This document shows positions 53,947 to 62,681 of a DNA stretch of 64,000 nucleotides, in pieces. The position numbers and the translations under genes were made by a program. The DNA comes from Kuenenia sp039794105 (lineage in GTDB: Bacteria > Planctomycetota > Brocadiia > Brocadiales > Brocadiaceae): positions 68,869 through 132,868 of the forward strand of contig NZ_JBDIWA010000006.1 in NCBI RefSeq assembly GCF_039794105.1, given 5' to 3'. Positions within the stretch are counted from its first letter, which is position 1, and each line of letters opens with the position of its first letter. Under the pieces are notes generated by a model, which did no database searches, was not told where the DNA came from, and saw nothing but the letters and a program-made list of their open reading frames with translations.

Positions 53947-56466
53947 ATGAAAGAACTGAAAGAACTAATCCTTCCCTATACGACTTTAAAACAGAGCAAA
54001 CCAGTATCTACACTCACAGAGCTTCCACCGTTGGGGATGAGCGCTAAAGATATCGGCGAAGAGTATCGACGGTATTTTAGTTATACCCTGGGGCGCGACA
54101 AACATTGTCGTTTATTACACTATTCATATAATGCGCTGGCGTTAGTGCTCCGTGACCGGTTATTGGAACGTTGGAAAAAGACCCGCTATGCCTATCATGA
54201 AAGCAAATGCAAATGTACGTATTATTTGTCCATGGAATATCTCCTTGGGAGGACGTTAAGCAATGCTGTGGTCAATCTTGGCATTGTTGACGAGGTGTCC
54301 CGTGGCATGCGTGATCTGGGACTGATACTTGAAGAAATAAGTGAGGCGGAGCACGATGCCGGCTTGGGCAACGGAGGTTTGGGAAGGCTTGCGGCATGTT
54401 TTCTTGATAGTTGTGCTACGATGCAGTTGCCGGTGGTGGGATACGGGATTCGTTACGAATACGGAATGTTTCGGCAGTGTATAGAAAATGGCGAACAGGT
54501 GGAAGAACCCGACAGTTGGCTGCGCGACGGAAATCCCTGGGAACTGGAACGTCCGGAATACATGTGCCGCGTGCATTTTGGCGGACGAACAGAATTTTAT
54601 CATGGCGATGACGGAAGGTTGTTTGCACGTTGGGTAAATACGCAGGATGTATTGGCGACGCCCTATGATATTGCGATACCAGGTTACCGTAATGGAACCG
54701 TAAATACGTTGCGATTATGGTCTTCTTCCGCTACAGATGAGTTTAATCTGGGAGAGTTTCATGCGGGCAGTTACCCTGAATCTGTTGCCTCAAAAAGCGC
54801 CGCGGAATATATTACCATGGTTTTATATCCGAATGACGCCAGTGAAAACGGCAAGGCGCTGCGCCTGAAACAGCAGTATTTTCTCGCATCAGCAAGCCTG
54901 CAGGATGTATTACGCCATTGGGTGCGACTATATGGGTATGATTTTAGCGAATTTGCTGAAAAAAACTGTTTTCAAATGAACGACACTCATCCCGCTATCG
55001 CAACGGCGGAATTGATGCGCTTGCTGATGGATGAACATCGAATGGAATGGGATGAGGCATGGGACATTACCCACAGCGTTATGGCCTATACAAACCATAC
55101 ATTACTTTCTGAGGCGCTGGAAAAATGGCCGGTGCGTATGTTCCGCGAATTGCTGCCGCGATTGCTCGATATTATCTATGAAATTAACGCACGTTTTATC
55201 TCAGAAGTGGCGCGGCGTTGGCCGGGCGATATTGAACGGCAAATGCGCATGTCGATTATCGGAGACGGCAATGAACCATATATCCGTATGGCACATCTTG
55301 CTATTGTCTGCAGTTTCTCCGTAAACGGCGTCGCGGCACTGCATACTAAATTATTAACGGAAGGATTGTTTCGTGATTTTTATGAGCTATGGCCGGAAAA
55401 ATTCAACAATAAGACAAATGGCGTTACTCCACGAAGGTGGCTGGGCTGGGCAAATCCGGCATTAAGCAGCCTTATCACTGAAAAAATCGGGAATGGATGG
55501 ATAACCGATTTGCCGCAATTACACCTGCTAAAAAACTATGTTAACGACAAGGAATTTTGCTTGCGATGGCGTGAGATAAAAATGCATAATAAAAAGCGCT
55601 TGGCGGCGCTTATAAAACAGGGTTGCGGTATTGAGGTTGACGCATTCGCCTTGTATGATGTGCAGGTAAAACGTATTCATGAATATAAACGTCAATTGCT
55701 TAATATTCTCCATGTGATACATTTATATGATCGCGTGAAGCGTGGAGACGATGCAAATTGGACTCCGCGACTCATACTTTTTGGCGGAAAAGCCGCTCCG
55801 GGATATTTTATGGCAAAAACCATTATTAAATTGATAAATAATGTTGCGGAGGTAATTAATGCAGATCCAAAGATGCATGAATATTTAAAAGTGGCTTTTT
55901 TGCCGAATTATTCTGTAACTGCCATGGAAATTATTGCCCCGGGCACAGACCTTTCCGAACAAATTTCTACGGCAGGAAAAGAAGCCTCGGGAACGGGAAA
56001 TATGAAATTCATGATGAACGGCGCTATAATTATCGGCACACTCGACGGCGCTAATATTGAAATTCGCAAAGAAGTTGGAGATGAAAATTTCTTTCTTTTT
56101 GGTTTGACTGCTGAAGAAGTTTTCCAATTACGAAAAAACTATAACCCGGATGCGATTATTAACACGGACGAGGACTTGCTTCACGTGATGCAGTTACTTA
56201 CAAGCGGCCATTTCAACCAGTTTGAATATAAAATATTTGATAGCATTATTCATTCGCTTACCAGCCCGAACGACCCGTGGATGACGATTGCAGATTTTAG
56301 AAGTTATGTCAATGCTCAGAAAAAAGCAGCAGAGGCGTATCGGGATCAGGATAAATGGACTAGGATGAGCATTTTGAATACTGCCTGCAGCGGCAAATTT
56401 TCCAGTGACAGGACTATAGAGGAATATAATAACGAAATATGGAAAATGTCTCCGGTGCCGGTATAA
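53947..56466 (+). CDS. glgP: Glycogen/starch phosphorylase
   Basis: An 839-residue enzyme releasing glucose 1-phosphate from glycogen. It contains AEHDAGLGNGGLGRLAACFLDS in the N-terminal half and the pyridoxal-phosphate lysine motif EASGTGNMKFMMNGA. VKRIHEYKRQLLN is another invariant stretch. Length is typical of the bacterial family. No other glycogen genes are close. A heterologous or storage role is unproven, but anammox-type cells are known to store glycogen. Confidence 0.96.
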   Translation: MKELKELILPYTTLKQSKPVSTLTELPPLGMSAKDIGEEYRRYFSYTLGRDKHCRLLHYSYNALALVLRDRLLERWKKTRYAYHESKCKCTYYLSMEYLLGRTLSNAVVNLGIVDEVSRGMRDLGLILEEISEAEHDAGLGNGGLGRLAACFLDSCATMQLPVVGYGIRYEYGMFRQCIENGEQVEEPDSWLRDGNPWELERPEYMCRVHFGGRTEFYHGDDGRLFARWVNTQDVLATPYDIAIPGYRNGTVNTLRLWSSSATDEFNLGEFHAGSYPESVASKSAAEYITMVLYPNDASENGKALRLKQQYFLASASLQDVLRHWVRLYGYDFSEFAEKNCFQMNDTHPAIATAELMRLLMDEHRMEWDEAWDITHSVMAYTNHTLLSEALEKWPVRMFRELLPRLLDIIYEINARFISEVARRWPGDIERQMRMSIIGDGNEPYIRMAHLAIVCSFSVNGVAALHTKLLTEGLFRDFYELWPEKFNNKTNGVTPRRWLGWANPALSSLITEKIGNGWITDLPQLHLLKNYVNDKEFCLRWREIKMHNKKRLAALIKQGCGIEVDAFALYDVQVKRIHEYKRQLLNILHVIHLYDRVKRGDDANWTPRLILFGGKAAPGYFMAKTIIKLINNVAEVINADPKMHEYLKVAFLPNYSVTAMEIIAPGTDLSEQISTAGKEASGTGNMKFMMNGAIIIGTLDGANIEIRKEVGDENFFLFGLTAEEVFQLRKNYNPDAIINTDEDLLHVMQLLTSGHFNQFEYKIFDSIIHSLTSPNDPWMTIADFRSYVNAQKKAAEAYRDQDKWTRMSILNTACSGKFSSDRTIEEYNNEIWKMSPVPV

Positions 56467-56800
56467 TTCAACGTTAAGGAATTTAAAACCATTCTTGTAT
56501 AGTATAGGGCGTATTGCATATATTCCCTATGATTGATGGGTCTGCCAGGGCAATCACATCGTAATCACTGCAAAATCAATGATATTCCCGCCCGTCCAGG
56601 CCGTTCAGGTTTGCAACCTTAACCCATGCTGGAAAAAATACCGGATAATGAAGTGGAAAAGATTTAATTTGTGAAAAATTAAGGTTTATGTTTAAGGAGA
56701 TAGATTTAAAAAAATGATATGAGTAAAAACTTTTTAATTAACCCAATGCCATTGTGTTCTATTTATGCGGTCATTGCCTTGTGGAGGGGGATAACTATAC
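56467..56800. other. 334-base gap with a short hairpin
   Basis: No gene. A CCGTTCAGGTTTGCAACCTTAACCC sequence at about 56602-56625, related to the hairpin at 53788, is the only structured element noticed. The rest is AT-rich and probably carries the helicase promoter. A GGAGGGGG lies 15 bases before the next ATG. Confidence 0.5.
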
Positions 56801-58024
56801 ATGAAATTCAGCGATCTTGAGCTTTCTGCAGACATCCTTAAAGCCCTCGATAAAATGGGATATAACGAAATGACTCCTATCCAGGAGGCGACTTACCCGA
56901 TAATCTTCGCAGGGCATGATTTATGTGCCCTGGCAGAGACAGGGTCGGGAAAGACGGCAGCCTGCGCCATCCCACTTATTCAAAAAGTTGATCCCTCCCT
57001 TGACGCTATTCAGGGACTTGTGATTGTTCCGACTCGTGAATTGTGCATGCAGTATGTGGAGGAGATCAGGAAAATAGCGGCAAAAACGGACGTTATCCCT
57101 TATGCCGTTTATGGCGGATTTGATAGGGCGGCACAGATAGCCAGAGTAAAACAGACAGTGCATATTTTAGTGGCAACCCCGGGACGGCTCATAGATCTTT
57201 TGTACGAAGGGATACTTTCATTTGCACGGATAAAATGTGTTATCCTTGATGAGGCGGACGAGCTGCTAAAGGTAGGATTCCTTGAGGATATCGAATTCAT
57301 TTTGTCATGTATACGGCACAAACATCAAACGCTGCTTTTTTCCGCAACGATGCCCGATGATATAAAAAAACTTACACAAGACTGTTTGCATGAACCCCAG
57401 TATATATCGCTTGTTACAAAAAGGGCTGCACCGGAAAGCATTGAACATTATTTTTCTTATGTCAACCCGAAACAAAAGCATGAGGAACTCGTTAAATACC
57501 TCAAGGGTGAAGAGGTGAACCAGGCGCTTATCTTCTGCAATGCACGGCACATGGTGGACTCTCTGTTTCGGCTGCTTAGGAAAGATTTTCATGATATTGA
57601 GTATATGCACGCCGGACTCGCGCAAGACAAGCGTTCATCAATTATTCGCAGATTTCGAAGCCAAAAAATTCGCTACCTTATTGCGAGCGACGTTGCGGGA
57701 AGGGGGCTTGACTTTTCTCATGTATCGCATGTGATTAATTGGGATATGCCAAGAGATGGTGAGCAATATACGCATCGTACCGGACGTGCCGGCCGTATGG
57801 GAAGGAAGGGAATCGCCTTTACCCTGGTTGCAAAAAAGGACCTTTCTCTCCTCAGTAAAGTTATTTCCAGCAGGAAAATCTCTCCCCGTTGGATAGGAAA
57901 AAACCCTTTTAATGAAGAAGCCAGATCACGCCAACGAATACCCCGAAAAAAAATAAATACCCCTTCGCCTGCGCCATTGCAAGACAGGAGAATAACAGAA
58001 AAGGAAAGCGAAGGGCAAGGATAA
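56801..58024 (+). CDS. DEAD-box RNA helicase
   Basis: A 407-residue helicase with Q motif KMGYNEMTPIQ, motif I AETGSGKT, motif II LDEADELLKVGF, motif III SATMPDD and motif VI HRTGRAGRMG. It lacks the long basic tail of the RhlE-like protein and differs in sequence over most of its length, so it is an older paralogue, perhaps of the DbpA/CsdA type, not a recent duplicate. Two DEAD-box proteins within 5 kb may reflect clustering of RNA metabolism genes. The ribosome site GTGGAGGGGG is strong. Confidence 0.92.
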   Translation: MKFSDLELSADILKALDKMGYNEMTPIQEATYPIIFAGHDLCALAETGSGKTAACAIPLIQKVDPSLDAIQGLVIVPTRELCMQYVEEIRKIAAKTDVIPYAVYGGFDRAAQIARVKQTVHILVATPGRLIDLLYEGILSFARIKCVILDEADELLKVGFLEDIEFILSCIRHKHQTLLFSATMPDDIKKLTQDCLHEPQYISLVTKRAAPESIEHYFSYVNPKQKHEELVKYLKGEEVNQALIFCNARHMVDSLFRLLRKDFHDIEYMHAGLAQDKRSSIIRRFRSQKIRYLIASDVAGRGLDFSHVSHVINWDMPRDGEQYTHRTGRAGRMGRKGIAFTLVAKKDLSLLSKVISSRKISPRWIGKNPFNEEARSRQRIPRKKINTPSPAPLQDRRITEKESEGQG

Positions 58025-58052
58025 TACGCTCCGCCTGAAAATGAAATGATTG

Positions 58053-58189
58053 GTAACAATTTGGCTTTTTGAAAAATTCCAATAATAGCAATGTAGGGGC
58101 GAAGCATTTGCTGTATATTGTCACAAATGCGTTCATACCCAAACGGGCAAATGCTTCGCCCTTACTTTTTCAAAAGACCAAAGTGTTGC
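58053..58189. repeat. Family A MITE-like element, copy 4
   Basis: Starts GTAACAATTTGGCTTTTTGA and ends CAAAAGACCAAAGTGTTGC, so both ends have diverged in a matching way (TTTGG/CCAAA for TTTAG/CTAAA). The interior is the same GTAGGGGCGAAGCATTTGC hairpin as copy 2. Compensating changes in the ends suggest that the pairing of the ends matters. Confidence 0.8.
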
Positions 58190-58228
58190 CATATCCATGA
58201 ACTATTACACATTCACATTTTCAAACGT

Positions 58229-59440
58229 ATGAACAATTATAAGATATTTATCAGTGCGGGAGAATCCTCCGGAGATATCCACGGAGCAAATCTGATACGC
58301 AGCCTCCTTAAGAAAAATCCCCATATCACCTTTTATGGTTTGGGGAAAGAACGCATGAATGAAGCGGGCCTGCATTGTCTTTGCGATATGAAAACAAAAT
58401 CACTCATGTGGCTTCATGCCTTGACGGAATTATCCTCTTTTTTGCGCATGAAAAAGGATTGCGTTCGCTTTTTTCAACAGGAAACCCCTTGCGCCGTCAT
58501 CTTAATTGATTACTGCGGTTTCAATTTCCAGCTTGCGAGGGCAGCAAAAAAGTTAAAAATACCGGTAATTTATTACATTAGTCCACAATTATGGGCGCAC
58601 GGGCCATGGCGAATAAGAAAACTAAGGAAACTGATAAATGCCTTAATCGTTATCTACCCATTTGAAAAATCTTTTTATGAAACAGCGGGGCTGTCTGTCA
58701 CGTATGTTGGACACCCCTTGTTTGATGAAATAGACAGGGAACACCGCATCAATAATCAACTTTCGATGGAAGAAAAACAAGCTAGGGAGTACACCGTTTC
58801 CCTGCTTCCCGGAAGCAGAAAACAGGAAATTATCCGCCTGCTGCCGCTATTGCTCCAGACGGTAAAACAAATAAAACAGACCATCCCTTCCATAAAAATC
58901 CTCGTTTCCTGTACCAGCGAACAGTATTTCTCTCTTATCCGTTTAATAGTAGAAGCATCTCATCTTCCCGCCGAAATTATCGTTGGCTGCGTCCACAAGA
59001 TAATTCAGTCTTCCGATATCTGCCTTACCGGGTCGGGGACAGTTACACTGCAAATTGCCTATTACCATAAACCAATGCTTATTGTTTATAAAATTTCACC
59101 ATTCGCATATTTTATTGCCAGGCCGTTCATTACCACCCCTTATATCGGACTGGTAAACATACTGGCAAACAAGATGATTGTTCCGGAAACGCTCATGTGC
59201 AGTAACAATTATTCCAGGTTGGCCAATCAGGCAATAGAATTGCTCAGGAATAACCAAAAAAGACACCTGTGTATTGAAAACCTACGCTCACTCATGGATG
59301 ATATAGGAAAACCAGGGGCGTCTGAACGTGCGGCGGAAGAAATATTGCGTTTTCTCAGGCAGGAAACACGGCCTGTAATTGTGAAATCCGAAATCCGAAA
59401 CGCGAAATCCGAAACAAATTCTAATGACAAAATGACTTGA
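58229..59440 (+). CDS. lpxB: Lipid-A-disaccharide synthase, C terminus extended into a heptamer array
   Basis: A GT-B enzyme joining UDP-2,3-diacylglucosamine and lipid X in lipid A synthesis. FISAGESSGDIHGANLIRSL near the N terminus, YGLGKERMNEAGL, and SLLPGSRKQEI are family hallmarks. The start is the ATG at 58229; the open frame begins 37 codons upstream inside the family A element. The last 21 residues (VIVKSEIRNAKSETNSNDKMT) are encoded by the heptamer array at 59383-59417, so the natural end of the protein seems to be replaced by repeat sequence. It shows the cell makes lipid A. Confidence 0.92.
   Translation: MNNYKIFISAGESSGDIHGANLIRSLLKKNPHITFYGLGKERMNEAGLHCLCDMKTKSLMWLHALTELSSFLRMKKDCVRFFQQETPCAVILIDYCGFNFQLARAAKKLKIPVIYYISPQLWAHGPWRIRKLRKLINALIVIYPFEKSFYETAGLSVTYVGHPLFDEIDREHRINNQLSMEEKQAREYTVSLLPGSRKQEIIRLLPLLLQTVKQIKQTIPSIKILVSCTSEQYFSLIRLIVEASHLPAEIIVGCVHKIIQSSDICLTGSGTVTLQIAYYHKPMLIVYKISPFAYFIARPFITTPYIGLVNILANKMIVPETLMCSNNYSRLANQAIELLRNNQKRHLCIENLRSLMDDIGKPGASERAAEEILRFLRQETRPVIVKSEIRNAKSETNSNDKMT
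59383..59417. repeat. Heptamer array at the 3' end of lpxB
   Basis: GAAATCC, GAAATCC, GAAACGC, GAAATCC, GAAACAA: five 7-base units in register inside the coding region, followed by TTCTAATGACAAAATGA, a sequence also seen (inverted) near 28690-28710. Confidence 0.85.
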
Positions 59441-59704
59441 AATTCTAAACACAGAACTCCTGATCTGGTGGAATTTGATTTGATACCAAATTAAATACAA
59501 GACTCAAATTTGTGGCTGGCAGGACGTTCCCAATCTTCTCGTTCCTCCACGCCTCAGACTGAGTCAAATAAAAGTTGCAGCGATGGTGTATATTCGACTT
59601 AAAAAGTATAGAATAATCTTTTTCGACACTTTATTTTGTATCAGGTCTGAAAATTCCAGTAATATATCTTTATTAGTGCATTCCGGCGTCTAATCCCTCT
59701 GGTT
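59441..59704. other. Short gap without a gene
   Basis: 264 bases after lpxB. No coding or repeat structure beyond the end of the heptamer array region was found. The right half is probably the outer end of the IS1182-like element. Confidence 0.4.
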
Positions 59705-60614
59705 TTACATGCTATTGAACTTTGCAATCAACATTGGCACACCAATTATGGTTATCATTCTCGCCATGTTAAAACAAGTTGACAGGATGGATAGCTCTGC
59801 ATTAACCCCATCCCTGCCCCGCAATAAAAATTGACCCGCTCTTAAATTCCGTTTCATATGACCAAATTGTAATTCTACCTTTTCTTTACGTAATTTATAG
59901 AGCTTCTGGCTTTCTTCCTCGTGGTATATTTCTTCGAGTCGCTCTTTAAGTTCTTCCTGTTTTACCATTCGCACTACTCGCCTTCCCTCTTTGCAGGTAG
60001 TGCATTTTCCAAAATGCTTGCATTCACGACACTCTTTACCTACTGCCTTGTAACTTATTTTCTCCTCATAACCAAATGCGAATCCTTTCTTCTCAAGTAT
60101 CTTTCCTTCAGGACAAATATATACATCCTTTTCCTTATCGTAGCCAAACTCTTCCTTGCCAAACGGCTCTAACTCCGTTTTCTTGTCTCTTTTTGCGCCT
60201 GCCTTCTGCTCGGCATTATTACCTTTACACCTTCCGGTACTTTCTCTATATCAATCCAATCTCTATGCAGAATTTTACATTCTGATTTAAAACCTGTTTT
60301 ATCGCCTTTTTATTCTCTTTGCGAAATCTCGATATCGTACGGTAATCAGGTTTTATACCGGATACTAACCACATGAGGGATAGATTATGATAGCACGCCC
60401 TTTCCAGTCTGCGGGAACTCATTTCTCCATAGGAATATCCATATACGATTAATTTTAAGAGCGCCCTTGGATGATACTCATGCGCACCGGCTTTATACGC
60501 ATTGATCTCAAAACCCATTTCCTGAAGGTCTAAGCTCTCTACAAATGCATCATACGCCCTCACAGGGTCTTCTTTTCCTACATAATCGTATCTATTCAGC
60601 GTATTTTCACCCAC
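59705..60614 (-). pseudogene. IS1182-like transposase, internally deleted and frame-broken
   Basis: The 5' part (60614 to about 60246) encodes a normal IS1182-type N terminus: AYDAFVESLDLQEMGFEIN, PRALLKLIVYGYSYGEMSSRRLERACYHNLSLMWLVSGI and SRFRKENKKAIK, stopping after FCIEIGLI. The 3' part, in another frame, has EEFGYDKEKDVYICPEGKIL, the cysteine cluster CRECKHFGKCTTC and the end ELQFGHMKRNLRAGQFLLRGRDGVNAELS. The stretch between, with the first catalytic Asp residues, is missing, so the element is dead. No clear terminal inverted repeats were located. Confidence 0.85.
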
Positions 60615-60619
60615 TGTCG

Positions 60620-61546
60620 TTACGAGCTGGTAAAAGCAGGCAATTCACCACGGAATAGCATCTGTAATACCCGGCTCAAATTTACCCCTTGTTTTCGACA
60701 GGTCGAGAGATAACTCCGAATGCGGCAGAAAATTTTCGCTCCCTCCAAAGAACGAAAACTGCCCGATATCTTCTGCTGAACCTTCGTCATCCTGATATCG
60801 TTTTCTGCCAAATTGTTCGTAAAGGGGACATTTTTATTGTCCATAAACCTCAGCACATCACCCTCATCCACATGCATCACCTCTGATTTTGTAAGTTCTT
60901 CTCTGTCTCTCACATCAAAGGGTTCCAAAGACTCGTAGGCTTCCCTGTTAAGGTTGTAAATAGAACCTTCACTCACCGGTATCCCAATCTGCCCTTCAAA
61001 ATACTCCTGTATCCTCTTGTAGGGTATCAATTGATACTGCGACATATAGACTGCATGCGCTTTCAAATCCGGACCATACTGCACCGCCTTTGCTACCCCT
61101 TCCGGAAATGACGCTACAATCCGATTCCCTTTCGCATCCTCAACTACCTCTGCACGATACTCCGTTACTACACGCGAAATCTTTATATCAAACACCTGGC
61201 GTGCTTCGTAACCTACCACCTTGTATTTGCTGCGCGGATACTTCCTCCGGTCTACTTTTATTACTTCCACCTCATCAGGATTGTCTAACTTTTTGAGCGT
61301 TACTCCATCACGGCCCTTTTGCCCGCCTGCCTTCCTTTCACCCTTCGCCTTGCTTTCTCTCTTGCGATTCGGATCTCTTGAGGGCGGCTTGCTGCTGTTC
61401 CGGTTCAGACGTCCTGGCAGCAGTGTTATCAATAATACCAACAACTCTATCATTGACCTCACCGCCGGTGACAGCCCTTTCTCTTCAGAAAGTAGCTTCT
61501 CTACTTTCCGGAGTGTTGCGTCTACGTCTATATTCTCTATAGTCAA
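60620..61546 (-). pseudogene. IS66-like transposase with in-frame loss of the catalytic core
   Basis: A 308-residue open frame where about 500 are expected. The N-terminal coiled region (NRNSSKPPSRDPNRK), zinc-binding-like region and IS66 core start (SQYQLIPYKRIQEYFEGQIGIPVSEGSIYNL) are present up to MHVDE at 224-228, which carries the first catalytic Asp. Directly after it comes GDVLRFMDNKNVPFTNNLAENDIRM, the end of the catalytic domain with the Glu at 248. The second Asp and about 150 residues are deleted without loss of frame. No tnpA or tnpB companion genes were seen. The stop lies five bases from the IS1182-like start. Confidence 0.88.
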
Positions 61547-62015
61547 TGGATGATACCTGTATAATTAGCCTGAAATTATCTACTGCATCTATTATACCTC
61601 AGGTTTTTTCACCCTTTTCTTTCGCTCTATAACACACCACAAAGGCTCGAAATTCTATCACTGAACAGACCTCACGCCTCTCTTTGCAAAGACTTCCTAT
61701 GGACTGCGGTGACCGCATCTGCAACCCTATATGTCGCTAACCATACAAGTAAATTCTAAATTATTTTCGCTGAATAGATACCTATATTTAGTAAATAAAG
61801 CGGCAGGAATACTTATCCTATTTCCTGTTATCATTCTATGTGCGTTGCTAACAAGAAATTATATTTATGATGGCTTTATATGTCGAATAAATGTTTTTTT
61901 GTTTGACGTTCACTATGCTTTTTGGTTTAAAAAAAGGAAAACTTGTTAATAACATTGTTAGGCCCTATATTCATTAAGCAATGATGAGGTAATGTGAAGG
62001 ATTTAACGGTAAATC
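61547..62015. other. 469-base gap, possible mobile-element border
   Basis: It includes the outer part of the IS66-like element and a short hydrophobic frame at 61731-61949, too weak to call a gene. GTTAGGC at 61957-61963 resembles an integron attC core, matched by GCCTAAC at 62574-62580. Confidence 0.4.
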
Positions 62016-62207
62016 ATGAAAACAAGACTACTCAATCTTTTGGAAATGGTACGCACCAGTTTCTGGCTTATCCCTGGCTTAATGGTTTTTTCGGCAATTG
62101 GGTTATCGTTTGTAATAGTTGCCGTGGATAAAATGATAGATCCGGAGCACCACCGCGTGTTACTTCACTGTGCTATGCTCAAACAGAGAACGTCAACACT
62201 TCTATAG
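62016..62207 (+). pseudogene. DUF2254 protein, N-terminal fragment only
   Basis: The first 42 residues, MKTRLLNLLEMVRTSFWLIP-GLMVFSAIGLSFVIVAVDKMID, match the start of DUF2254 membrane proteins (first transmembrane helix). Family members have about 400 residues or more. After PEHH the reading continues only as nonsense to a TAG. A GAAGGATTTAACGG site precedes the ATG. The rest was replaced at a join near 62150 by the coiled-coil gene in another frame. Confidence 0.65.
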
Positions 62208-62569
62208 AAGAAGTTAAGAAAGAAACCCAGGATTTGCTCCAAACAATCGGCTCATATACTGCCGATAAAAGGGATGAGGCTGTTCAAAAAGCAAAAGATG
62301 GCCTGAATAAATTGGATAAACGTATCGACGTGCTAGAGGCGAGAATTGACAAAAACTGGGACAAAATGAAAGAGGCCGCGCGCAAGGAAGCTCGTGAAAA
62401 CCTTAAGACCCTTCGCAAGCAGCGAAATCAAGTGGCCGAATGGTATGGCAGCATGAAAACCAGTTCAGCCGATGCGTGGGACCACATGAAAAAAGGGTTC
62501 TCTGATGCGTATAAGGCCCTTGAGGATGCTTGGGAAAAGTCCGAAAAGGAATTTAGATCCAGTAAGTAG
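62132..62569 (+). pseudogene. Secreted coiled-coil protein, 5'-truncated
   Basis: The frame is open from 62132, but the recognisable part begins TSLCYAQTENVNTSIEEVKK, that is, the end of a signal peptide with a cleavage site after CYA. The rest is a charged coiled coil: IDVLEARIDKNWDKMKEAARKEA, then RNQVAEWYGSMKTSSADAW and a C terminus EKSEKEFRSSK. Similar small periplasmic proteins occur in Proteobacteria; function is unknown. The signal peptide start is lost at the join with the DUF2254 fragment. TTG at 62234 is the only usual start left inside. Confidence 0.65.
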
Positions 62570-62681
62570 AATTGCCTAACAATCGCGTCAACTTGGGTAG
62601 CCGGTTACGCGAAGCATTAGCCGGCATTGTTGTAGAGCACACAGCCGGAGAGGCTTATTAACGTAACAGAAAGGAAACAAA
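62570..62681. other. attC-like intergenic sequence
   Basis: GCCTAAC at 62574-62580 and a TTGTTG at about 62628-62633, with GCCGG and CCGGC inner arms, resemble a degenerate attC hairpin. The far core GTTGTAG deviates from GTTRRRY, so this is weak. Confidence 0.3.

Noticed and set aside
61731..61949. 72-codon open frame with a hydrophobic segment
   Set aside because: Low support: it lies between element borders, no family and no ribosome site.
61957..62635. Integron gene cassette with attC
   Set aside because: Core sites GTTAGGC and GCCTAAC are present, but the far core GTTGTAG is off consensus and there is no integrase; kept only as a weak hint.
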